A stretch of DNA of 64,000 bases from Flavobacteriales bacterium (GTDB taxonomy: Bacteria > Bacteroidota > Bacteroidia > Flavobacteriales > TMED113), in contig PBCX01000003.1 of the NCBI GenBank assembly GCA_002718035.1, positions 77,915-141,914 on the forward strand, in the 5' to 3' direction. Each line of letters opens with the position of its first letter. The first letter of the stretch is position 1. Below are positions 1-8,171 of this stretch, piece by piece. The notes below the pieces were generated by a model that made no database searches, was not told the DNA's origin, and was given only the letters and a program-made list of their open reading frames with translations. The translations under genes and the position numbers were made by a program.

Positions 1-177
1 AATATTTATGAAAATAATTTATTTAAATATTTTTATGGAAAAAGTCTAACATATAGTGATGCAAAAAATATTCAGAATAAGATGAAACTTAATGGTTTTT
101 TTGATAGTTTTATTGTAGGCTTTATAAATGGTAATAAAACTGATTTAAATAAAGTTTTGACTATTTTAGATAAATAA
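1..177 (+). CDS. N-acetylmuramoyl-L-alanine amidase, C-terminal end only (partial)
   Basis: The frame is open from base 1 to a TAA at 175-177 and encodes the last 58 residues of a protein whose start lies outside the window. The residues (a lysine- and tyrosine-rich stretch, then FIVGFINGNK and a short tail ending in ILDK) look like the SPOR-like C-terminus of flavobacterial N-acetylmuramoyl-L-alanine amidases, which cut the peptide stem from peptidoglycan in the periplasm. In flavobacteria such an amidase commonly sits directly upstream of an MCE/MlaD gene, and here that gene starts three bases after the stop. The catalytic domain is not visible, so the call rests on this tail and on gene order. 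Confidence 0.55.
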   Translation, partial: NIYENNLFKYFYGKSLTYSDAKNIQNKMKLNGFFDSFIVGFINGNKTDLNKVLTILDK

Positions 178-180
178 ATT

Positions 181-1053
181 ATGTATAGGAAAGAAGCTAT
201 TTTAGGAATTGTATGTTTATTAGCAGGTATCGCATTGTGGTTTGGAGTTAAATTTTTATCAGGTGATAATAATCCATTGAATAATGATAATAAATTTTAC
301 GTTAGGTACGGTGATATTAATGGTTTAGAAAAATCCAATGATGTTACTATAAACGGAGGCGTAATTGGTCAGGTTACAAATCTATTTTTAGTTCCCTCAA
401 ATAATTCTTGGTTAGCTGAGATAACAATTGATGAAAATGATATTTTAAATCAATTAACTAGTGAGTCAATTTTTGAAATCCAAGATGATGGATTTTTGGG
501 TTCTAAAATTATACTATTGAAACTTATGCCAGGAAATAAAATTTTTCCTGGAGATACTTTAAATGGAACGCAAAACGGATTAATGTCACAGTTTTCTAGA
601 CAAATGGATGGTTTTGATATTCACAAAATTATTACTCCATTGGTAGAATTAATTTCAAAAGTAACAAATTTAACAGATAATATTGATAGAATTATTTCTA
701 CAAATGAAAATAATTTTAACAAAATCGTTTCTAACTCTGAGGATTTTGTTAAAAGTTTGTCAAAAAACACAGAAAAAATTGATAAATTAATTTTAAACTT
801 ATCAACATTTAGTAATGATTTGTCTAGAATATCATTGCCTGAAATATCAACTAAATTAAATAATGATTTAGATCAACTAAGTGATATACTAAAAAAAATT
901 AATAATGGTGGGGGATCCGCATCAAAAATTATTAATAATGATGATTTAGTTAGTGACATTGAAGCTACATTAAATAGTATTAAATCATTGGTAAATGATT
1001 TTGAAAAAAACCCAAAGAAATATTTAAAAGAAATAAAGCTTTTAAGAAAATAA
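181..1053 (+). CDS. MCE/MlaD family lipid-transport protein
   Basis: The 290-residue protein has one N-terminal membrane segment (about residues 6-26), an MCE domain at about 37-115 (YGDINGLEKSNDVTINGGVIGQV is typical; only part is quoted here as GLEKSNDV and GGVIGQV), and a long C-terminal region predicted to be helical or coiled (about 145-245). MCE proteins anchor in the inner membrane, oligomerise as hexameric rings or tubes and move phospholipids across the periplasm, usually with an MlaE/MlaF ABC transporter. No mlaE or mlaF is in this window. The gene starts three bases after the amidase stop and lies 23 bases before the Fe-S protein gene, so co-transcription is likely. The family call is firm. 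The substrate and partner transporter are unknown. Confidence 0.85.
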   Translation: MYRKEAILGIVCLLAGIALWFGVKFLSGDNNPLNNDNKFYVRYGDINGLEKSNDVTINGGVIGQVTNLFLVPSNNSWLAEITIDENDILNQLTSESIFEIQDDGFLGSKIILLKLMPGNKIFPGDTLNGTQNGLMSQFSRQMDGFDIHKIITPLVELISKVTNLTDNIDRIISTNENNFNKIVSNSEDFVKSLSKNTEKIDKLILNLSTFSNDLSRISLPEISTKLNNDLDQLSDILKKINNGGGSASKIINNDDLVSDIEATLNSIKSLVNDFEKNPKKYLKEIKLLRK

Positions 1054-1076
1054 GTAATTTAGAAAGTAGATAATTA

Positions 1077-2393
1077 ATGCAAATTTCAAATTTTATTTTT
1101 TTTATTATTTTATTATCAAGTCTTCTCCTTTTTTCGTACAATTTTAAAAAAATATATAGAAATATTAATCTTGGTAAAGGTGGAGTTGACTCTAACAACA
1201 AAAAAGAAAGATGGAAAAGAGTCATTTTTATTGCATTTGGTCAATCAAAAATGTTTGACAAGCCTTTTGTTGCAATTTTACATTTAATTGTTTATGTGGC
1301 TTTTATTTTAATAAATATTGAACTTATTGAAATTGTAATTGATGGTTTGTTTGGTACTCATAGAATTTTTTCTTTTTTGGGATTATTTTATGACTTTTTA
1401 ATTGGCTCTTTTGAAATTCTTGCTTTTTTAGTTTTAATTTCTGTTATAATATTCTTAGTAAGAAGAAATGTAATAAAAATCAAAAGATTTATGAGTTCCG
1501 AGATGAAGGGATGGCCAACAATTGATGGTAATCTAATTTTAGTTTTTGAAATTTTACTGATGTTAGCTTTCTTAACAATGAATGCTTCAGACTCAATTTT
1601 GCAAAATTATTACCCTAAAAAATATATTGATGTAGGTTATTTTCCTGTGAGTAATTTATTTATAGTTCCTCTGATTAAAAATTTAAATTCAAACACATTA
1701 ATTATAATTGAGCGTTTTTGTTGGTGGTTTCATATAATTGGAATATTAGGTTTTCTTAATTACCTTGCAATTTCAAAACATCTTCACATCCTTCTTGCTT
1801 TTCCTTCTACGTACTATTCTAAATTAGATCCAAGAGGTAAATTTTCAAATATGGATTCAGTAAATAATGAAGTAAAACTAATGCTAGACCCTAATGCAGA
1901 TAATTTTTCTCAAACTAATGAAATAAACCCAGGAAACTTTGGTGCTAAGGATGTTAAAGATTTAACCTGGCTTCAGTTACTAAATTCATATTCATGTACT
2001 GAGTGTGGTAGATGTACTTCTGAATGTCCAGCAAATGTAACTGGTAAAAAATTATCTCCAAGAAAAATTATGATGGATGTTAGAGATAGAATTGAAGAAG
2101 TGGGAAATAATATTGAAAAAAAAGGTAAAGATTTTGATGATGGAAAGTCATTATTAAATGATTACATTAAACCTGAGGAGTTGTGGGCTTGTACATCATG
2201 TAATGCATGCGTTGAGGCTTGCCCTATCAATATTGACCCATTATCTATAATTTTAGATTTAAGGAGGTACTCTGTAATGGAAGAGTCTTCTGCTCCTGTG
2301 GAGTTAAATAATGTATTTTCAAATATTGAAAATAATGGAGCACCATGGCCTTTTCCTGCGACTGACAGACTAAATTGGAAAGAAAATGACTAA
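1077..2393 (+). CDS. membrane-bound [4Fe-4S] oxidoreductase subunit (HdrE/HdrD-like, N-terminal half)
   Basis: The 438-residue protein combines about five membrane helices (residues 3-20, 65-90, 100-127, 150-170, 205-240) with a ferredoxin-like domain. Two classical [4Fe-4S] motifs are visible: Cys307, 310, 313 and 317, and Cys372, 375, 378 and 382. Histidines 69, 95, 219, 235 and 237 lie in or near the helices and could bind b-type haem. This architecture resembles a fused cytochrome b plus Fe-S subunit of heterodisulfide reductase or glycolate/lactate oxidase-type complexes, passing electrons to or from quinone. The CCG-domain half is encoded separately at 2802. The electron donor and physiological reaction are unknown. 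The 3' end overlaps the HAD gene by eight bases. Confidence 0.8.
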   Translation: MQISNFIFFIILLSSLLLFSYNFKKIYRNINLGKGGVDSNNKKERWKRVIFIAFGQSKMFDKPFVAILHLIVYVAFILINIELIEIVIDGLFGTHRIFSFLGLFYDFLIGSFEILAFLVLISVIIFLVRRNVIKIKRFMSSEMKGWPTIDGNLILVFEILLMLAFLTMNASDSILQNYYPKKYIDVGYFPVSNLFIVPLIKNLNSNTLIIIERFCWWFHIIGILGFLNYLAISKHLHILLAFPSTYYSKLDPRGKFSNMDSVNNEVKLMLDPNADNFSQTNEINPGNFGAKDVKDLTWLQLLNSYSCTECGRCTSECPANVTGKKLSPRKIMMDVRDRIEEVGNNIEKKGKDFDDGKSLLNDYIKPEELWACTSCNACVEACPINIDPLSIILDLRRYSVMEESSAPVELNNVFSNIENNGAPWPFPATDRLNWKEND

Positions 2394-2805
2394 GATCAAA
2401 TTAATTAAAAAATTAGAAAAAGGTAAGAACATAAGTCCTGTTTTACCAGATGATATTAAAAATTATTTAATTGATATTGATGGTACAATATGTGATGATA
2501 TTCCAAATGAACAACCTGAAAGAATGATAAAAGCTAAACTTTATCCTAAAGCTCTTAAAACTCTTAATAAGTGGTATAATGAGGGGCATATAATTACTTT
2601 TTTTACTTCTAGATTAGAAATTCATAGAGAAGTGACAGAAAAGTGGTTAAAAAAAAATGGATTTAAGTACCATGCCTTATTAATGAATAAACCTAGAGGA
2701 GGTAATTATCATTGGGTAGATAATCATATTGTCAGAGCAACAAGATATGAAGGTAATTTTTCAGATCTCGTGGAAAAAAATGTAAAAATTCAAGTATTTA
2801 AATGA
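2386..2805 (+). CDS. HAD-superfamily phosphatase-like protein
   Basis: The 139-residue protein carries the HAD motif DIDGT, with Asp30 as the expected nucleophile and Asp32 as acid/base. It also has a motif II-like FFTSR (Thr74/Ser75), a basic KPRGG at about 102-106 and Asp112 near the end of the core. It lacks an obvious large cap domain. Flavobacterial relatives are often labelled phosphoheptose isomerase in databases, but the residues argue for a small HAD phosphohydrolase. It overlaps the upstream Fe-S gene by eight bases and the downstream CCG gene by four (ATGA), so translation is probably coupled. Its substrate is unknown. Its place between the two Fe-S subunits suggests it serves the same process. 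Confidence 0.75.
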   Translation: MTKIKLIKKLEKGKNISPVLPDDIKNYLIDIDGTICDDIPNEQPERMIKAKLYPKALKTLNKWYNEGHIITFFTSRLEIHREVTEKWLKKNGFKYHALLMNKPRGGNYHWVDNHIVRATRYEGNFSDLVEKNVKIQVFK

Positions 2806-3620
2806 GTATGAGAGTAAAAACAATGGCAGAATGGTCAATTGAGAATAAAGAACCAGAAATATTATTTTGGGTGGGTTCCGCTGGAAGTTTTGATGACAGG
2901 GCAAAAAAAATCACTAGATCTTTTGTAAAAATTTTGAATCTAGCAAATGTAGATTTTGGAGTTCTCGGTGTAGAAGAATCTGCTAGTGGTGATGTTGCTA
3001 AAAGAGCTGGTAATGAATTTTTATTTCAAATGCAGGCTTTAATGAATATTCAGATTCTTGATAATTATAATGTAAAACGGATCGTAACAACTTGCCCTCA
3101 TGATTATAATACTTTAAAAAATGAATATAAAGACTTAGGAGGATCTTATGAAGTTTTACATCATACTGAATTTATTTATGAGTTAATTAATGATACTAGA
3201 CTAGTATTTGAAAATAATACTACAAAAAACTCATCTATCACATATCACGACCCATGTTATCTTGGAAGAGGTAATGAAGTTTATGATATCCCAAGAAAAT
3301 TATTAAAAAAAGTAGGTTATAAATTAACTGAGATGCCTAGATCAAGAAATAAATCTTTTTGTTGTGGAGCAGGTGGAGCACAAATGTTTAAGGAACCAGA
3401 GAAAGGAAATGAAGATATAAATATCAATAGGACTACTGAGGCCTTAAAAACTATTAATGTTAGCGATACCTCTAAATGTTCTAAAAATAAGTTGATAGTA
3501 ACTGCATGTCCATTTTGTAATACTATGATGACCGATGGAGTTAAAAATAAAAATCAAGAATCTAACGTTAGAGTGCTTGATATAGTTGAAATTATTTCAG
3601 AGGCTAAAGAAATTAATTAG
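2802..3620 (+). CDS. CCG-domain Fe-S protein (heterodisulfide reductase HdrB/HdrD C-terminal-like)
   Basis: The 272-residue soluble protein contains the cysteine-rich CCG signature: Cys152 in HDPC, the pair Cys187-Cys188 followed by Gly, and Cys236-x-x-Cys239, with an additional Cys98 upstream. In heterodisulfide reductases this motif holds a non-cubane [4Fe-4S] cluster that reduces disulfides. In LutA, GlcF and SdhE relatives it passes electrons to membrane quinones. With the membrane [4Fe-4S] protein at 1077 it would make up a split HdrD-type enzyme. Met1 and Met3 are both possible starts; Met1 overlaps the HAD gene stop. The redox family is certain. The reaction is not known. Confidence 0.8.
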   Translation: MSMRVKTMAEWSIENKEPEILFWVGSAGSFDDRAKKITRSFVKILNLANVDFGVLGVEESASGDVAKRAGNEFLFQMQALMNIQILDNYNVKRIVTTCPHDYNTLKNEYKDLGGSYEVLHHTEFIYELINDTRLVFENNTTKNSSITYHDPCYLGRGNEVYDIPRKLLKKVGYKLTEMPRSRNKSFCCGAGGAQMFKEPEKGNEDININRTTEALKTINVSDTSKCSKNKLIVTACPFCNTMMTDGVKNKNQESNVRVLDIVEIISEAKEIN

Positions 3621-3623
3621 ATA

Positions 3624-4112
3624 ATGTTTGATAAATTAAAATTATTAGACCCTAACTCAAGAATTTGGATTTTTTCTTCCGTTAATACTCTTAGTGAATT
3701 AGAAAAAAAACACATAAATAAAGAAGTTTTTAAATTTCAATTGTCCTGGGAAGCTCATGGCAATAAGATAGAAAGTAATTCTTATATAATTAATTCTCAT
3801 TTTATTTTCATTATTGTAAATTCTAATTTTGCATCACCAACTGGTTGTTCAATTGATAAACTATATAATAAAATTAAAGAAATTGGAAATGAATTAAATT
3901 TAAATTTTTTATCTGCAGATCAAATCCCTTTTAAAAGAAATAACTTATCAAAAAAAATTGAGTTTCTTAACTTTTTAAAGTTTAAAAATTATATAAAAAA
4001 TAATCACTTAAATGATGAATGTGTAGTTTATGACAACTCAATAAATATATTAAGTCAATTGGATAGTTGGGAGTTAACGTTGAAGGATTGGAAATTAAAA
4101 TTTATGAGATAA
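3624..4112 (+). CDS. conserved flavobacterial protein of unknown function
   Basis: The 162-residue cytosolic-looking protein starts three bases after the CCG gene and ends the operon just before a strong terminator. It has no signal peptide or membrane helix. Conserved-looking patches include SRIWIF near the N-terminus, SWEAHG at about 42-47, and SPTGCSIDKL at about 70-80, which includes the only cysteine in a recognisable patch. Homologues in flavobacteria are frequently labelled ABC transporter ATPase, but no Walker A, Walker B or ABC signature is present, so I treat that label as a carried-over error. Consistent placement after the Fe-S genes suggests a role linked to that redox module. 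Confidence 0.7.
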   Translation: MFDKLKLLDPNSRIWIFSSVNTLSELEKKHINKEVFKFQLSWEAHGNKIESNSYIINSHFIFIIVNSNFASPTGCSIDKLYNKIKEIGNELNLNFLSADQIPFKRNNLSKKIEFLNFLKFKNYIKNNHLNDECVVYDNSINILSQLDSWELTLKDWKLKFMR

Positions 4113-4149
4113 AAAAAAAGGGACTCAAATGAGTCCCTTTTTATTTTTG
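4113..4149. terminator. bidirectional rho-independent terminator
   Basis: A perfect 7-bp G/C-containing stem (4120-4126 with 4131-4137) closes an AAAT loop and is flanked by an A tract on the left and a T tract on the right. It can therefore end transcription of the plus-strand redox operon and of the minus-strand outer-membrane barrel gene. It is one of only two strong hairpin terminators I could find in the window. Confidence 0.9.
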
Positions 4150-4164
4150 TTAAATCTCAACTTA

Positions 4165-4824
4165 CTAAAAGAATAAGCTAAAGTTAACTCCAGCAATAAA
4201 GCTAGTTCCTGAAAGATCTTTTTGAGATCCTGTGAAAGTAACTTCTTCACCATCGACAACTAGGTCTAAGTGAACATAAGGTTCGATTGCAATGTGTTCT
4301 CTCATTACAAGAGTGTAACCCATTCCAAATCCAACGTGTGTTGATTGAGTTCTAGCTGTTTGTACTTCGTCAACTACGACAGGAGTAACAACACCGCCAA
4401 TTAACTCATAACCTGAAGTTGGACCATACGTTTCGTTTTGAGTAGTACTGCTTGACATATTTACTTCCATAAATAAGTTTCTTGCAGCATAATATCTACC
4501 AAAAACACCGAATGTTCTAGAGTTATTAGTTAGAGTGTATGCATCATGAGCTCCAATGATTTCTAATACACCACTTGCATTAGGAGTAGCTACACCTGCA
4601 GATTCAGGGAAATACTCGTCATCAGAATCAAAATGAATCATTGCTCCAATAGCTAAACCATCTTGAATAAAATAACCAATCTTAGGTGTGATTGATAACT
4701 TTGTCCATTCAGTTTGACTAAATTGAGATCCCGCACCTAAAAGGATTGTACCTTTTTTAGTTTGCGCGTTTGTAGAGAATAACATTACAGTTACCGCTAC
4801 AAAAGTTAAAATAATTCTTTTCAT
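4165..4824 (-). CDS. outer-membrane beta-barrel protein
   Basis: The 219-residue precursor has a Sec signal peptide (MKRIILTFVAVTVML...NAQ, cleavage near residue 20). Alternating hydrophobic/polar strands follow, with aromatic girdle residues, and the chain ends in NFSLFF with a C-terminal phenylalanine typical of barrel insertion. This fits a small 8-stranded porin-like or OmpX/OprF-N-type outer-membrane protein. Base composition is clearly richer in G/C than its neighbours (24 of 60 at 4201-4260), which suggests selection for translation-efficient codons. It stands alone with its own promoter-like element and a strong terminator, so it is probably an abundant surface protein. The precise function and ligand are unknown. 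Confidence 0.75.
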   Translation of the reverse strand: MKRIILTFVAVTVMLFSTNAQTKKGTILLGAGSQFSQTEWTKLSITPKIGYFIQDGLAIGAMIHFDSDDEYFPESAGVATPNASGVLEIIGAHDAYTLTNNSRTFGVFGRYYAARNLFMEVNMSSSTTQNETYGPTSGYELIGGVVTPVVVDEVQTARTQSTHVGFGMGYTLVMREHIAIEPYVHLDLVVDGEEVTFTGSQKDLSGTSFIAGVNFSLFF

Positions 4825-4852
4825 AATTAATATTAATTTAAATTAACAGATC

Positions 4853-4879
4853 CAAAGCTAATAAAAAAAATTTAGCAAA
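4853..4879 (-). promoter_or_regulatory. candidate Bacteroidota promoter for the outer-membrane barrel gene
   Basis: On the minus strand a perfect TAnnTTTG -7 element (TAGCTTTG, 4853-4860) lies about 28 bases before the start codon. A TTTG sits 15 bases further upstream (4876-4879). The spacing to the -33-like TTTG is slightly short for the class consensus, so the -7 match carries most of the weight. Confidence 0.5.
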
Positions 4880-4964
4880 TAAGCTTTTATTAAATTTTTT
4901 TATTTTTTTTTATTTTGAGTAGTCAATGAAAAAAAATCTGTTAGCTTAATTAAATTATAATTGT

Positions 4965-6413
4965 TCAATATTTTTTTTCATTGAACCGATTAATAAATCC
5001 CTCTAATAACATTGATTTTTTTTTAAATAATTTTTTTGGTGTATAAGTTGCTTGGGGATTATCAATAAAACTAATATTATTAATTTCATTTTCTTTAAAA
5101 TTTATAATTATATTATTACAGATTATGTCATTTAATCCACTTGATTCATTATTTTCTTCAAACTCAAAGTATTTAAGTTCAGTGTTACCAAATAATTTTA
5201 ATTTGTGTAAATTACCTTTTATAAATTTACCCTCTAATTTATTTCCTTTGATTTGATTAAATAAATCATTGTTTTCTTTTGAAATAATAAAACTATTAGT
5301 TGGAATATAAATACTATCAAGAGTTTCATTTTTAGTGAATATATATATAGTATCTCCGATAATTTGATCTTTTTTAGTCCATAATACAGGTTCGTTTAAC
5401 ATTGTAACTAGCTCTGATTTAAAATCAAAAGTTGAATTATTACATTTTCCTTGTATTGAATCGCTTAAAATATATGTATTATTTGTAATATGTAGAATAG
5501 AGTCATTATGGAACATTTTCATGTCTCCCCCCTCAATTTTCAAATCGCTTGTTTCAGAACTTAGTATTATGAATGGTTTTCCAATAAATTTTGACAAACC
5601 TTTTTTTTCAAAATAATTTTGACAATAAATTTTCAAATTTTCTTTTTGATGAATTTCTGTATTTCCAGATAGTTGAATCTCTTTTTCTTCATTAATAGAT
5701 AATGAATCAGAGAAAACTTCTCTTTCTTTTGATTTAATATAAGTGTTATCCCATAAATCTATTGATTCTTTACTTTTGTTTATAAACCCTTGATCTCCCT
5801 CAATTGTTAAACTGTCAGATTTAATAGTTGATCTGCTATTTAAAAAAATAATATCATTTTTATTATCAAGGTCTATATTATTGGATTTAATTTTATAATT
5901 ATTAGTTTTAATGATCACGTTTTCAGAAAATTGACCAAATTCATCATTAATATGATAAATTCCATTCAAACTAGTTATAGTATTGTCTTTATCTAATATT
6001 TCACCACCATTTTTATAGTAAAGTATTTTTTTTTCAGGGTTATAGATTAAAAAATTTGTTTTTATTTTATTTTCTTTTTTTTTAAATAATACCTGATCAA
6101 TAAAATTTACTATACTATCATTTTTAAAAAACTCAATTTTTTTTGACTGAATTTTTGCTCCATCATTATCTCTAATTGTAGAATGTTTTTTACTTCCTGC
6201 CCTGATGTATTTCCCATCTTTAGAAATAAATATTGTATCACAATAAAGCTTATGATTTTTGTACTGGGCAATAACATTTCCGCAAAACATATCAAAATTA
6301 ATATTGTTTTTAGAGTAGTTTTGCAAAAAATCAGATTGTTTAATGATTACTTTATCCTGAGAGAATGAATATACAGATAAAAGAAAAATTAAAATTTTTA
6401 ATTTAAAATACAT
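4965..6413 (-). CDS. OstA/LptA-like periplasmic protein
   Basis: I chose the ATG at 6411-6413, which lies just beyond the purA stop, over an upstream GTG that would overlap purA. The resulting 482-residue protein has a signal peptide (MYFKLKILIFLLSVYSFSQ) followed by repeated short beta-strand units of the OstA/LptA jelly-roll type, for example repeats around the words YKNHKLYCDTIF, NTITSLNG and IKSDSLTIEGD. Such proteins bind lipopolysaccharide in the periplasm or form the soluble part of LptD. In flavobacteria a standalone OstA-like protein next to purA is usual. No barrel domain follows, so this is a bridge-type protein and not full LptD. It is probably transcribed with purA. Confidence 0.8.
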   Translation of the reverse strand: MYFKLKILIFLLSVYSFSQDKVIIKQSDFLQNYSKNNINFDMFCGNVIAQYKNHKLYCDTIFISKDGKYIRAGSKKHSTIRDNDGAKIQSKKIEFFKNDSIVNFIDQVLFKKKENKIKTNFLIYNPEKKILYYKNGGEILDKDNTITSLNGIYHINDEFGQFSENVIIKTNNYKIKSNNIDLDNKNDIIFLNSRSTIKSDSLTIEGDQGFINKSKESIDLWDNTYIKSKEREVFSDSLSINEEKEIQLSGNTEIHQKENLKIYCQNYFEKKGLSKFIGKPFIILSSETSDLKIEGGDMKMFHNDSILHITNNTYILSDSIQGKCNNSTFDFKSELVTMLNEPVLWTKKDQIIGDTIYIFTKNETLDSIYIPTNSFIISKENNDLFNQIKGNKLEGKFIKGNLHKLKLFGNTELKYFEFEENNESSGLNDIICNNIIINFKENEINNISFIDNPQATYTPKKLFKKKSMLLEGFINRFNEKKY

Positions 6414-6414
6414 T

Positions 6415-7680
6415 TCATCTGTGTATAGTTTCACTTCTGTCTGGTCCTACAGAAACAATTTTAATAGGAATCATTAGTTCTTTTTCTAAATATTCAATAT
6501 AATTTTTTAAGTTATTAGGAAGTCTTTCGAATTTATTGATTTGACTAACATCATCATTCCATCCATTAAACTCTTTATAAATGGGTTTTAATTTTTCAGT
6601 GTCTATATTAAAAGGTAGATAATTTATTTTTTTTCCGTTGTGTTTATAATGAGTGCAAATTTTTATTTTCTTAATACTAGTTAAAACGTCAATTTTTGTA
6701 ATAACTAGTTCAGTAACTCCATTTATCATTGTAGCGTATTTTAAAGATGGCAGATCCAGCCATCCACATCTTCTTGATCTACCAGTAGTTGAGCCAAACT
6801 CATGTCCATTTTTTTGAATTTTTTTTCCAATTTTGTCATTAAGTTCTGTTGGAAATGGTCCTGAACCAACTCTTGTGCAATACGCTTTAAATATTCCAAT
6901 TACTTTTTTTATTTTATTGGGGGCTACTCCTAAACCAATACAAGCACTTGCTGAAATAGTATTGGATGATGTTACAAAAGGATACGATCCAAAATCAACA
7001 TCTAGTAAAGTTCCTTGGGCACCCTCTGCAAGAATTTGAATTTTTTTTCTTTTATTTATGAAGTATTCACCATCAACTATATTCAGTTTTTTTAAATTTT
7101 CGATGGATTTTAACCAAATATCAATATCTTTTTTTTGACTTGAATTTTGATAACTGTAGTATTTTTTTAAAATCTGATTATGTTTTTTTGTAAGGGATTT
7201 AAATTTCTTTTGAAAGTCTTTTGATTCTATATCACCAACTCTTAGGCCATTTCTTCCTGTTTTATCCATGTATGTGGGGCCAATTCCTTTTAAAGTAGAT
7301 CCAACTTTTTTATTTCCTTTTGCTATCTCAGATGCTGCATCTAAATATCTATGTGTTGGCATAATTAAATGAGCTTTTCTGGAGATATATAGGTTGTTAT
7401 TATATTTAATATTGTTCTCTTTTAACTTTAATAATTCATTAGAGAAAATAATTGGATCAATGACAACACCGTTTCCAATAAGATTCTCAGTTTTTTTTTG
7501 AAAAATACCTGAAGGAATGGTATGTAAGACATGAGTTTGATTATTAAATTTAATAGTGTGGCCAGCGTTTGGCCCTCCTTGGAAACGGCCAATCAAGTTA
7601 TACTTTTTGCCTATGAAATCTACAATTTTTCCTTTTCCCTCATCTCCCCATTGTAAACCTAATAATATATCTACTTTCAT
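6415..7680 (-). CDS. purA: adenylosuccinate synthetase
   Basis: PurA joins IMP and aspartate using GTP, the first step from IMP to AMP. The ATG at 7678-7680 gives 421 residues and puts the GTP-binding signature GDEGKGK at 12-18, with catalytic Asp13 and His41 (GPNAGHT) at the positions known from other PurA proteins. The start further upstream would overlap fur and adds eight residues not seen in the family. Also visible are KGIGPTY, the IMP-binding GSTTGRSRRCGW region, and the C-terminal guanine-site KIDVLT and SVGPDRSETI. Length is normal for the family. It lies four bases after fur and directly before the OstA-like gene. Confidence 0.97.
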   Translation of the reverse strand: MKVDILLGLQWGDEGKGKIVDFIGKKYNLIGRFQGGPNAGHTIKFNNQTHVLHTIPSGIFQKKTENLIGNGVVIDPIIFSNELLKLKENNIKYNNNLYISRKAHLIMPTHRYLDAASEIAKGNKKVGSTLKGIGPTYMDKTGRNGLRVGDIESKDFQKKFKSLTKKHNQILKKYYSYQNSSQKKDIDIWLKSIENLKKLNIVDGEYFINKRKKIQILAEGAQGTLLDVDFGSYPFVTSSNTISASACIGLGVAPNKIKKVIGIFKAYCTRVGSGPFPTELNDKIGKKIQKNGHEFGSTTGRSRRCGWLDLPSLKYATMINGVTELVITKIDVLTSIKKIKICTHYKHNGKKINYLPFNIDTEKLKPIYKEFNGWNDDVSQINKFERLPNNLKNYIEYLEKELMIPIKIVSVGPDRSETIHR

Positions 7681-7684
7681 TTTT

Positions 7685-8131
7685 TTATTTTTTACAATTA
7701 TCATCTAAACATCTTCCATAAAAATTTAAAGAATGTTTTGAAATTTTAAATTTTAAAAGCGTTTCAGCTGAATCAATAATTTGTTGTAATCTAGGATCGC
7801 AAAATTCTTGAATTTTATTGCATTTTTCACAAATTAGGTGATTATGTTGTTTTTTATTTAATGATTTTTCATAAAGTACTTTTGTATCATTGAAAACATG
7901 TTTCTTAACAAGTTCAAGTTTGTTAAATAATTCAATTGTATTATATATTGTTGCTTTACTTATTTTATTTTTTTTAGATATTAAATTAAAAAGTTCATCA
8001 ATATCAAAGTGATCATTAATATTGTAAATTTCGTCTAAAATAATACTTCTTTCAGGAGTCTTTCTTAAACCCTGACTTTCTAAGTATTGATTTAATATAT
8101 CATTTGGATTTGTACTTTCTTTGTTTATCAT
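7685..8131 (-). CDS. Fur-family metal-responsive transcriptional repressor
   Basis: The ATG at 8129-8131 gives 148 residues; the only longer option begins with TTG. An N-terminal winged helix with the recognition helix around SKATIYNTIELF (about 59-70) is followed by a dimerisation domain. A structural zinc site is formed by Cys101-x-x-Cys104 and Cys141...Cys146, and a histidine cluster at 96-98 could contribute to the regulatory metal site. Fur proteins repress iron-uptake genes; PerR and Zur subtypes sense peroxide or zinc. The subtype cannot be fixed from sequence alone. It sits between relA/spoT and purA, an order typical of flavobacteria. Confidence 0.9.
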   Translation of the reverse strand: MINKESTNPNDILNQYLESQGLRKTPERSIILDEIYNINDHFDIDELFNLISKKNKISKATIYNTIELFNKLELVKKHVFNDTKVLYEKSLNKKQHNHLICEKCNKIQEFCDPRLQQIIDSAETLLKFKISKHSLNFYGRCLDDNCKK

Positions 8132-8171
8132 TTGTAATAAAAATTGATCTAACAATTTATTAACATTTTCT

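Noticed and set aside
2386..2805. Label phosphoheptose isomerase used for relatives of this protein
   Set aside because: The DIDGT motif and the HAD-type layout contradict a SIS-domain isomerase.
3624..4112. Label ABC transporter ATPase used for relatives of this protein
   Set aside because: No Walker A, Walker B or ABC signature is present in the 162 residues.
6414..6434. Upstream GTG start for the OstA-like gene
   Set aside because: It would overlap the purA stop and puts six extra residues before a good signal peptide; the ATG at 6413 fits better.
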